Below are positions 26,198-37,100 of a DNA stretch of 64,000 nucleotides, one piece after another (within the stretch, counting starts at the first letter, position 1; the number at the start of each line of letters is the position of its first letter). The notes below the pieces were generated by a model, which was not told the origin of the DNA, did not search any database, and saw nothing but the letters and a program-made list of their open reading frames with translations. The stretch spans positions 21,674,754-21,738,753 of the forward strand of contig OZ022357.1 of NCBI GenBank assembly GCA_963989245.1. The letters are read 5' to 3'. The DNA comes from Nansenia antarctica. Lineage: Eukaryota > Chordata > Actinopteri > Argentiniformes > Microstomatidae. The position numbers and the translations under genes are program-made.

Positions 26198-27601
26198 CCG
26201 TATTTTCCGCACTATAAGGCGCACCGGATTATAAGGCGCACCTTCAATGAATGGCCTATTTTAGAACTGTTTTCATATACAGGGCGCACCGGATTATAAG
26301 GCGCACCGGATTATAAGGCGCATAGAATAGATACTGCAGTCAAACGTTTGACTGGGGTTGCGTTACGCCCAAGCTCCACCTACTGCGTTGCGTCACCTCT
26401 CCATCGGTGTTGTGTCAACTTCCCGTTGTCCAAGCTCCACCTGAGCGTTGTCACCGTCAACGTTCTACCTGCTCCACTGTCAAAAATATATATTTTTCCA
26501 CCTCAAGTATCAGCCGTTCGTCATCCATTTTTGCAACAAGCGTCAAGGACCTGCGGTGATTCACAGCTGACTCGCGTGAATAGCAATTCGCAATAGCTGC
26601 AACCACGAGATATAGAGTAGTTAGCTACAAGCATTTTCAATCTGCTATTATCTCTATTAGTGGATTAACCGCTGTGGTGATTTAACAGCTGATAAAAAAT
26701 ACATCAAGTAGACTACAAACAGAGCAAAACAACACCAGAAAACAACCAATAGGCTATACAATTATAACCAACAACCAATATGTGACAGCTCCTGGTGAAA
26801 TGTGCAACGTACTTTTTCCGTTTTTACACATGCTTAAACTACAGATTGTAAGCTTTCAAATGATGTGTCATACATTCAAATCAGAGAAAGATTGAACACG
26901 ACAGGCGTATTTGAATGTTGGTTCACCTCAAACACTGAATGGGAGAAAAGTGACTCTGACCAAACCACAACAAACGCTGCTAGCGGCTAACAGCTAACAA
27001 AACACATCGCTACGAAGGTCTAAACTGTATTTTAATAACATGACAACATACTGGGAGAACATCGACATGCTAAAAACACATAACTACACATAACTAGATG
27101 AACACACAGTTCTTGCTTTTGAACACGAGCTAATACGAAACTATGTTTACAAGTCAACCCTCCCTTACCGGTAGCCTTCGGCAAACGAGAATAATGAATC
27201 CAATACACAAATGATAAGTGTTTAGTGATCGTTAAACTGTTGTTTATTATATCGAGTGGGTACTTTAAAACTTCAAGTTGAAAGCACCAAGAATCTCACT
27301 TTGTTCCCTCGGAAACTCTGTTTAGTCTTCTTTACTTGGGGTCTTGTGGTGTGGGACGGTGAGTAAGCACAGTATACCGGTGTTTACTGATTACCGTAAT
27401 GCTGCAAGCGGTGCGGCTTTGTAGTTTACCAGTCGTACTGAAACATTTTGACAGAGCGCCTTGAGCGCCGTGTACAACCAGTATGGATCAACAAATTAAC
27501 CAATTGATCCATATATAAGGCGCTCCGGGTTATAAGGCGCACTGTCGGTTTTTTTGAAAATTAAAGGCTTTTAAGTGCGCCTTATAGTGCGGAAAATACG
27601 G
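26198..27601. mobile_element. Tc1/mariner-like (pogo-type) DNA transposon with TA target duplication
   Basis: Ends CCGTATTTTCCGCACTATAA and its inverse TTATAGTGCGGAAAATACGG, flanked by TA on both sides (26196-26197 and 27602-27603). Subterminal GGCGCACC units repeat near both ends. About 1.4 kb with no transposase frame, so non-autonomous. The TA duplication points to Tc1/mariner/pogo; the subfamily is inferred. Confidence 0.75.
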
Positions 27602-27869
27602 TAGATACAATGAGACTGTGTGTAAATGTGCTTTTTATTTTATGTTTTATTTAACCTTTATTTAGGAAACACACTGTGGGAACAAGGCCTCTTTTGCAGG
27701 TGCACCCTGTCCACAATAGTGTTGCACGATATACCGGTACCAACGATATACCGCGGTGCCAAAATGTCACGGTGCCTACTATACCATAAGCTTTATACAA
27801 CGGTACTACCGTGGAATACTATACTACCGTGTTGAACACGGTACCAGCGGGGCAACTCATAACACTTTC

Positions 27870-28009
27870 GGCTGCGTTCGTCAATTCGCTCCGAGAGCGC
27901 CGGAGCGCACACTGGGTGCAACGTCACAGAGCGACCGATTCGTTTGATTGGACGAGAGGCGTTCCGCGAGTGCGGGTCAGATTTCCAGAGCGAATTGACG
28001 AACGCAGCC
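27870..28009. repeat. Nested short inverted-repeat element
   Basis: Arms GGCTGCGTTCGTCAATTCGC and GCGAATTGACGAACGCAGCC are perfect inverted copies around about 95 bp. It lies wholly inside the hAT element 27717-28644, implying a later insertion. Confidence 0.7.
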
Positions 28010-28275
28010 TTTTTCGCGACTACCCATCGCGTTAGCTTTGTCGGCTAACAGGTTAGCAACCTCAAACGTTGTTCCTATGGTTCCTGCGAGCTCAGTGGGC
28101 ATTAACTAGAAAATTAAAACCACTGAGTTTTCTTAAGTTGAGTTAAGTCTTGAGCTACAGTTTGGAAGTAGCCCTCTATTTTTTTTGATATGCCAGTGTT
28201 TGCTTTTACTTTTCAAGTTCGTGAAAAAGACCCCACAGACGGACAGACATACAGACACAGAAAGACAGACAGACA

Positions 28276-28332
<57 letters not shown>
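28276..28332. repeat. (CA)n microsatellite
   Basis: Pure CA run preceded by CAGA units, inside the hAT element. Confidence 0.95.
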
Positions 28333-28335
<3 letters not shown>

Positions 28336-28652
28336 CTTTGCTATACTCTTGCAAAAGGCCAGTTGGTCTGTTTGATGTTTCAAACTACTTATTAATAAAC
28401 ATGTTATTCACAAAAATATCGGTTTCAGTACTTTTACTTACCTGTAGAGTTACAGTGTAATGCATTAAATGCATGTTATTCATGCACCACTCATTAAGTT
28501 ATTGTAACTTGTATAAATACATTGCATGTTCATAAAAATAAAAAGTGTTACAAAAGTGCCGCGGTATCGCGATACTACTCAGTATCGTGATACTTGGGCT
28601 GGTATAGTATCGCAGGGTAAAATATTGGTATCGTGACAACACTAGTCCACAA

Positions 28653-29290
28653 TAGCTATATATGCTAATAATTACAAAGCAACACATACAAAAATGCAAC
28701 AGTAGAATACAGAAATCAATGCATCATATAAAACCATGTTAGGCCTATATCAAGAGAAACGATCACATCCTTCACTAAAGAAGTCCTCAATCAACAGCCT
28801 AAATTGTGTTGCAAAGGGAGTAATGAAGAGATGATATCACCATAATCAAGGATTGCCTTGAAGGTTTAACAAGCTCCTCTGTATACATCTTCCCCTGTGA
28901 ATGGGACAACCCTTCAAGACCCTGATGCATCAGTCAGTCGTATCATAGAAAAGCATCGACGCTCGCGATTCATTCACAACTTAAGTTTCGTCCTATCAAT
29001 CGATCAAACACACATCATCAAATAAAAAAAGAACAATGCTTCATTATCAGGCCAGTTCATGACAGAATAGCGGTGCTCTGTAGGTGCTCAATCCATGCTC
29101 CTTCACTGCCAGTCTGCACTAGTATTAGAGGAGTGGTAACAAGTGCAATAACTAAGCGGCTGAACTTCAGTTAGGCAAAAAATAAATGGACCTCCCCCTA
29201 CTTGCGGCTTTTTTCCCCAGACCTTTTCATATGCTGAAGCTACCCAATGCTCAGCAATGAGCCCAGTGCTGCTTCAAGAATGAAAAAAGT
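28653..29290. other. No gene seen
   Basis: Non-coding DNA with no recognised repeat. Confidence 0.4.
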
Positions 29291-29295
29291 ATCTC

Positions 29296-29296
<1 letters not shown>

Positions 29297-29327
<31 letters not shown>

Positions 29328-29547
29328 GGGGGGGAGAGAGAGAGAGGGGGAGGGGGAGAGAGAGAGAGGGGGGGAGATAGAGAGAGAGGGGGGGAGGGGG
29401 GGAGATAGAGAGAGAGGGGGAGATAGAGAGAGAGAGAGAGGGAGAGAGAGAGGGGGGGGAGGGAGAGAGAGAGAGGGGGAGGGGGAGAGAGAGAGAGAGG
29501 GGGGGAGATAGAGAGAGAGGGGGGGAGATAGAGAGAGAGGGGGAGAT

Positions 29548-29582
<35 letters not shown>

Positions 29583-29650
29583 GGGGGGGAGGGAGAGAGA
29601 GAGAGGGGGGGAGAGAGAGAGGGAGAGAGAGAGAGAGACAGAGAGAGACA
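29297..29650. repeat. Polypurine (GA/GGGA)n tract
   Basis: About 350 bp of almost pure G and A on the plus strand, with internal duplication of a roughly 110-bp block. Apparent Ser/Pro/Leu frames on the minus strand are by-products of the repeat. Confidence 0.95.
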
Positions 29651-30660
29651 AAAGTAAAATAAATAAAATAAATAGAAAACAGATTCTACAGAAGATTGTA
29701 GAGTAGTACAGGGGAACACACTTCTTCATAATCACTCCAGATCACTCCTAAAGAATTCAAAACAGTTCTGCCCTGTTCTGTTAATGAAGCAGAGGCTATA
29801 TTTAGCCTTAGCACTGAAAAAAGCCCCTCCCCATGAGCAAAGGAAGTGAGGTTATTGTGGGCGTCCAAAGGCAAGCCAACAAAAGTCTTTATAGTCTAGT
29901 GACCCTCTAGCCAGGACAATAAAGTGCCCTGCCTCAAACTGTTGGCGCTTTTCCACTGTCGTGTTTGACACCAGGGCATGACACAAAGCCTCAGGATGTT
30001 GTTTACATCTCAGAGAGTAACAGCCCCCCAAAAAGCATTGTTTTGCCTGACTTGATCTTGGGACCATGGGGAGAAACCATTAGTTAAGCTTCTTTGGTTT
30101 AAACTTTAAAGTAACGTTTAGATGCATTTAAATGCACTATTGTTGCACAGATGAGCACAGGTAAGCACCTGTTTCATGTCATGGAATATGTGACTGGTTC
30201 ATCTGGCTGGCTAACTGAACAATCTACACACTAGTTTTGGGGTACGTTCCCAAACTGAATAAATGTCTCGCATTCAACCACACAACCCCTTGCTAGTTTC
30301 AAAGTCATGTTACTTAGAATTTGGCAGGAGGAGAACAATGTGAAAATTATTGACAGTTTTATAGTTTCAGTTACGTGTAATCTTGCTCTGACAAGACACT
30401 CATCGAGTGTCATGGTATACATAAGCTACAGGTTGAATATCGATGTCGTCAGAAATACAGTAACACTGGCATTGAGTTCCCAGTGAGTTTCACCCTCAAA
30501 CCAGCATGACTACATGTAAGCCGATAGCTCATTTCATGAGATCCCTGCTCTCCACATTGTGTAAATCCTCACAGATGAGCCACTGTAATCCTCTAGTACT
30601 GTGGTACACGCCCAGCACAAGATCCTGTTTTGGTCCCATATTGGACCCAATGCATATATA
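29651..30660. other. No gene seen
   Basis: Non-coding DNA with short frames only. Confidence 0.4.
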
Positions 30661-30866
30661 TGTTACGGTACATGTGGGAAAGTTAGGGTTAGGATTAGGA
30701 TTAGGATAAGGGTTAGGGTTAGGTGCTAGGATGCTAGGGTTAGGGTTAGGGTTAAGGTTAGGGTTAGGGTTAGGGTTAGACATGCCAGCATGTACCAAGT
30801 CGACGTAGCACCTAACCCTAACCCTAGTTTTCCCACATGTACCGTATTCCCACATGTACCGTAACA
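30661..30866. repeat. Inverted-repeat element carrying telomere-like TTAGGG runs (copy B)
   Basis: Best-preserved copy. Left end TGTTACGGTACATGTGGGAA and right end TTCCCACATGTACCGTAACA are perfect inverted copies. Inside are about a dozen TTAGGG-type units, a GACATGCCAGCATGTACC segment and two CCTAACCC units. No clear target duplication. Confidence 0.7.
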
Positions 30867-31171
30867 CATAGATTAATGTTTTATATGTGCGCTAGGTAAT
30901 AGGTTTCCAGTGGTTTCCCACTTTCCCCTGTAAGTCTGTAATCTTTTATAATGTATTTTTCCAGCACCTGTTATCAATAGGCTACACTTTCTGATGACTT
31001 TCTGGAGAGTACGTGGATACTTTCAGAACTGAGGTAAACTGAGGATGCCGAAACAGGTAAGGCCACTTGAATTAGCCTAAAAATCGTGAACTGGCATGCC
31101 AATACCACGACCATACATATAAATAGAATGATTATATTTATGATCAAGATATGAATGAACTAAACCCTGCG

Positions 31172-31174
<3 letters not shown>

Positions 31175-31267
<93 letters not shown>
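31175..31267. repeat. (CA)n microsatellite
   Basis: Pure CA run of about 46 units. Confidence 0.97.
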
Positions 31268-31269
<2 letters not shown>

Positions 31270-32506
31270 AACAGGTAGGTCAACGAAAACTAAGGGACAC
31301 GTTACCGAACGGGGACACGAGGTTTGTAATAACCCCTAATCAATAAATCAATTCTGATTTGGGTTAAAAAAAGAAAAGAAAAAAAAGGGTTATAACTGAT
31401 GTTATAACATCAATATAACAGTATAACAGTATAACAGTTATAACAGTAATAATTAACAACAGTAATTAACAATAATTCATTAATAACAGTATAACAGTGC
31501 TACCACACTGCCAGCCCTCATGCAGTCGGTCAGGTTCTGCTTACTCATCAGTTCTGACCACGACAGGCTGGGAAAAAACACAGACAAAAAAAAATCGCTA
31601 ACCGGTAAAGTAGCTAATCGCTACTATCGCCTCAGACTAACTACTATGTATTGACACATTCGCGGAGCAACAATACAAGTACAACATTAAACACCAGTCG
31701 TGCCAAAGCAGCAGCGCGCGACAGACACGTCAGTCAAAACGGCCCATAAATAACGCCATTGCATTTGTAAATAAGAATTGGAAAAATAAGAATGTATTTG
31801 TAAATAAGAATGTGTTCTTACATGTTTGCCTGGTTAAATAAAATAAAAAATAAATTAATTAATAAGGAAGCATGTGGGAGCTCGAGCTGCTGCTAGTCTC
31901 GTCTGACACGAACATGTAAACATCATGCTAGCAACGTGAGGCTGGATAGCTCGTATCTGCATGCATTTGTATGTATCTGGAATAGCTAAACACACTTAGA
32001 ATTTTCTAGCAATCCTAAAAAGGAAGGGAGGCATTTTTGGGGGGGACTTCTTGTTTTGATAATCCCTAAACCAAGAGCTCGAGCTCATGTCAATGCGCTG
32101 TATGTAGGCTACAACCCCCCAAAACGACCATATAACTAGTGTTAGCTTACTTCTCAATTCTTTGACTCACCCACTTAATTCGACAATATCCACCACGTGT
32201 GTAAATGTTTGGGGTTTTTCCTCAGGGTAATTGTCTGTTTCTTATAAAGAGAAACGTTTACTCTTGTGGTTCCCGATTGACTCCAGGACTGTTGCGCCGC
32301 AGACCAGACCTCCTCTCTGTGCAGCTCTGAACTCTGGAGATTACGTTATTACGACGTGGCAAGAGTGCAGTTTAGTTTAGACAGACTTCTGAGAGAGGCC
32401 AAGTAGACTCAACAGCGCCCCCCACAGGGCAGGAGCGACATCACACTCACAATACTACTACACTCTCAGATGGGGGTGAACGGTCCACTATTTGCTCCTC
32501 AGCAAC
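31268..32506. other. No gene seen
   Basis: AT-rich intergenic DNA with no convincing frame. A possible GC-richer segment at 32270-32420 has no assignable exon. Confidence 0.35.
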
Positions 32507-32514
32507 AGGTACAT

Positions 32515-32864
32515 ATGAAGGACCAAGTCTGTCAAAATGATTGACAGATATTTAAATAAATAATAAAAACACAATAAATATATAGATACATAAATGAATG
32601 TATGAACAAATAAATGAATGAATACACACAGTAATAATGAAATACATTTCTATATTTATTTATTCATTCATTGTTTTCCACATTCATTCTTTGTTGAATG
32701 TGGAAAAGAAAGAATGAATGTGGAAAAGAAAGAATGAATGCGTAAAAGAATAAATAAATATAGAAATGTATTTCCTTATACTGTGTGTATTCATTCATTT
32801 ATGTATTCATACATTAATTTATTTATCTATATATTTATTGTTAATTTTGACAGACTTGGTCCAT
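32515..32864. mobile_element. hAT-type foldback MITE with 8-bp target duplication
   Basis: Ends ATGAAGGACCAAGTCTGTCA and TGACAGACTTGGTCCAT, flanked by AGGTACAT on both sides (32507-32514 and 32865-32872). The arms continue as inverted copies of AATGAATA-rich sequence. 350 bp, non-coding. Confidence 0.78.
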
Positions 32865-32872
32865 AGGTACAT

Positions 32873-34110
32873 AGTATGTATGACCACTCCATGTGTACAC
32901 TGGGGTAGCTCAATGCTGGCTAGCAAGGCTGCCTGTGACACACAGAACCATGTCATGTGTGGAGAATGAAGGCGGGTTCATTCTTAGTTTATTGGTCATA
33001 TGCGCAGACAGGATGGAAATTGGGCAATGAAATGCTTATTTAGCAAGCTTTGAGTGCAATTATCAGGAAGGAAGAATAACAATAATAACAACGAGTAGGC
33101 AATACATTTAAGATAAAGAGAGCAATAGTCATAATAAATAGCAGCTGTGACGGTAATGAGTGGAGGGGGGTGTCCACCCGCTGTTGCACATTTTAGAAAA
33201 AAGCTTTTTCGGGACCAAATTACCATTGGGGAAAAATAGTTATTTCAAGGGATCTCGTTCCCTGATCGCTACCAATTAAACAGTCATTACAACCCTAATA
33301 CATCTTAGAAGTACTATAGGCTATTGTAATATAATTAATGTTACAGTATGCACATTGCTTTTAGTATTAACCAAAACACAAACAAAGTAACATATAGATG
33401 TCATTAGCATTTAGGCAATACCTCTTGCTTTGCCTTGCTGGCTTTTTCAGAGTGGGAGTTCCAGCATTTTGCTTAATGTTTACAGAGACTATTAAATGTC
33501 AAACTCAGACAGGAATGTATAAAGTATAGAGTCTATAATAAACTGACGGAAATCCGTTGTAGCGACGGAGATCTTTAATCCCTGTAATTGATTCTATTCC
33601 ATTCATTTTTCTAAACATGCATACTAGGCTGTATGCATTATACTAGTGCTTAATGAAAAAGAAAGAGCGCACACAGAAAAACAATATATTTTGTTTAATG
33701 AAAATATGAATATGAAATATAATATACAGTTGAACATCAGTTGAACATCAGTTGAACAGACAACATACCCTCATGATGGTGCTCCATTAGGATCATATGG
33801 CATTAACAGGCTCCTGATACAGCACCAATTGCAGAAATATCACATGTGCAATGTCACACAAACAATCGTCACACTCATCAAACAACCATTATGGACTGTT
33901 GGCCTGCTGTCCAAATATGTCTTAAACATATTACTCAATTATTGTGACTAAATAGTCATTATTATTACTAAAATGGCATCATAGAACAACAACAACAACA
34001 ACTCAATACTTGATTTTGCAGTGAATTTCAGATATTTCCAGTGGTTGATCATACATCACCTACTGTATGTCCTTAACACGTTTACCTTCATCTCATCCCT
34101 CACCTCCTCC
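32873..34110. other. polh downstream region; possible LINE tail at 32985-33240
   Basis: No gene. TTTATTGGTCATATGCGCAG with CAATGAAATGCTTA at 32988-33035 resembles a LINE 3' tail on the minus strand. The part next to 34117 is probably polh 3' UTR. Confidence 0.3.
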
Positions 34111-34116
34111 TCCTCC

Positions 34117-37100
34117 TCAGTTCCTCTTGAAGAAGGAGTCCAGTGTGCCCGTTTTGCCCGGCTGGGAGCGGGACCTTTTAGGCTGGGGTCCTGAATGGCC
34201 CCCCCTGGCCCGCGTCTTCCCCCGGAACGGCCGGGGGGGGGCTGCTCCTTTCCCCCGGGATGGGGGGAGGGGGCGAGCCAAAACAGAGGAGGAGGAGGAG
34301 GAGGAGAGTGAGGGGGAGGAGGAAGATGTTGGAGATGAGAAAGAGTTCTGCAGATCCTGGGCAAAGTGGAAGTCTTTGTGTTCAGGCATCTCCCAGGCCA
34401 GCACAGCCTGGCCACAGCACTCACAGGTGAGCAGGTCCTCAGGGGCCAGTCTGGGAGGTGGAGGGGGGTCACAGGGAACGTCGAGGCTGAACAGGGGTGA
34501 ATCTGATCTCCTAGGGTGATTCTCCTCTGACTGGGGGTCTGGCCCCTCCCTAAACCCCAGGGCTGAACACTGTGCCTGCTCAGAGGCTGAACACCGTGCC
34601 TGCTCAGAGGCTGAACACCGTGCCTGCTCACTGTGCTCAGAGGTTGAACACCATGCTTGCTCAGAGGCAGAGAGTGACGTGTGTGTCACAGCCTGTTCTT
34701 CAGACAGTCTGGCTTCCACATTTGTGTTTTTTCCTGCCACCATGTCCTTTCCTGATAGGTCAAGTCCCTTCATGTCTGTCAAGTGTCTGGTCGATCCTTC
34801 GGTGTCATCTCCTGCCGGAGCACTGCTCTGCGAGGCCGGGGCCAGGGCCAGGGGACTCTGCAGATCCAGAGTCTTCCTCTGAACGAGGGAGGAGAGAGGG
34901 CTGAGAGGGCTGGCGTCTGAGGGACTTACCACTGAGGAGGAGGAGTGAGAGGGGGACCTGAGAGAAGGTGCGCTAGAGGTGGGGGTTTCAGACTCTGATA
35001 GACTCATCTCCACCACTGAGGAGCCTCCATAATCCTCTTCTTTATCTTCTTCTACCTGCCCCGCCTCTCTCTTTCTCTCTCTCTCCCTCTGTTTCTCAGC
35101 TGCTTTTTGGAAGAAGGACTGGATGGCGCCAGCGCTCTTAGGGGTTGAGTCTCTCTGTGAGGCGGCAGAAGAGGGTTGGGTGGAGGACTGGGAGGTCGGG
35201 AACAGACTCTGTTTGGAAGTGACATCACTAGACAGGAAGCCTGAAATTCCTCCAGCGCCAGTAGAGTGGGCGTCGCTGAACTTACTAGCAGAGAGGTGGA
35301 GCAGGGTGAGGGGCGGAGTCCTGACAGAGAGTGAGAGAGTGAGAGAGAGAAATAGAAATGGGTAATATGAGTGAGATAAATACACACAAACATACTATAT
35401 AACCAAGCAAACACCTAACATTCCAGTCACAGTCTCCGTAAGGCAATGTAAGGCCTGTTATATCGTGAGCTTAGAATGATAAGGTTCTATCTCCGTTTAG
35501 GGCAGTTCAGAGATATTGAGCGAACGTATTTAGTGACGTTGATGGAATACCTCCCTGGCAAAGGTGAGAGACATCACGTGTGCTTAGAATTATAAGGTTC
35601 TATCTCCGTTTAGGGTAGTTCAGAGATATTGAGCGTCAACGTTTTTACATTCCATTATGTTTTGTGAGATGGAACCTTTGTATTTTATGAATTACTAACT
35701 CAAAAATGTCAACATTTGAAAAATAACACCACACAAGCATTAATAAACACCTAATGGATCAGATTATGTAAAAAAACTAAATTTTGACAAAAATGGAGAT
35801 AGAACCTTATAATTCTAACCTCACTATATGGTGCTATATGTTTTTCTCAGATTTTCTCTACCTGAAGTGGGGATATAGATGTTACAAATGTTTGTGCTAT
35901 GTTTTACATAATGCCTGAATTAGTTTGTTAGTTTTACAGTGTGTGTTACGCTTGCCTGGCTCAGGACAAGGTGACAAAAAGGGAGACGACACATGGAGAA
36001 CAATAATAGGAGATTTATTAAAGAATAATAGGTTAAATGGAAAGAATGATAAAGTAAATCATAACAACAACCAAAAAGGCTGCTGGTTGACCAGGAAGAG
36101 AGCGAGTCCATCAATTTGACCCCCTCTTAAAGTTCCTGGGACAATCAGGATGATCACCCCCACCTGTGCCCATCTGGAACCAAAAGAGGAGGTCAACGAG
36201 ACAACAGATGATTGGCGCCCACTGGTGGTACCAGTGTGGATCGTCACATCCCCCCCCTTAAAACAGAGGCCTACTAAAAAGGTCTCTGCAAATTTGTTTC
36301 CCATATTACAAATAATACAAATAATAACAATAGTTTATGGCAAAGAAAACGGTGATCTCTGCCACACAGCCTAATCGTCAAATCCCAACCTCCCCTACAA
36401 CCTGCCCACCCTCCAGCAATTCCTGGTACCTGGAAAAGCTCTATTTAAGGAGGGAGGAGCAAGAGAAAGAGAGATTAAGGACAAGAGTTTTAGACCGGCA
36501 GCATTGATTCACCTGGTAAGGCGCTGGCTCGGACTCTGCAAAGTATGCAAAAAGGTCAGGGGGTTATGATCTGAACAAACGACCACTGGATGGGACCCCC
36601 CCCCCTCCCACATACATCAAAGTGCTGCAGAGCCCAAACCAGTGCCAAACAGAAACCAAACAGTACTCAAACAATAACACATAAATCAGCCAATGTCTCA
36701 TGGTCTTAAACCGAGGACGCAAAACACCGTCTCCAGGCCCACTCACATCCTCCTCCCACCCTGCTGCCACCACAGGAGTGGATGGAGATGGAGACCCCTG
36801 TCGTACAACAGAGTAAGGACCAGTAAATTTTTCCTGGAAAACTGGGTCACTCACAGAACAATCATTATGAGGAAGCCATTGACGAACCAACACATCCTCC
36901 AAGAGAAAACAACCACTGTCAGAGCTCTCCAGCTCATCCTTAGGCTGAATCCCACTGAGCAGTAGCTTCAGCTCAGGATCCTCCTGTTGGGCTAAAATCA
37001 ACTCACTCCGAGACAAAGACGGCGGCAGATCTGGTAACTGAAAAACAGAATTGTCAGGAGTGAACTTATCAGACTCTTTACCATCATCAATTTTAGGGTC

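Larger units (their letters stand above)
27717..28644. mobile_element. hAT-type DNA transposon, non-autonomous, 8-bp target duplication
   Basis: Ends TAGTGTTGCACGATATACCG and a right end GTATCGTGACAACACTA, flanked by GTCCACAA on both sides (27709-27716 and 28645-28652). It contains a nested 140-bp palindromic element (27870-28009) and a CA microsatellite. No transposase. Confidence 0.85.

Noticed and set aside
35321..35385. N-terminal extension of the 422-codon frame containing polh exon 10
   Set aside because: It lies upstream of the acceptor (CTGTCAG) at 35321; splicing from exon 9 restores the conserved W-TPPLTLL junction.
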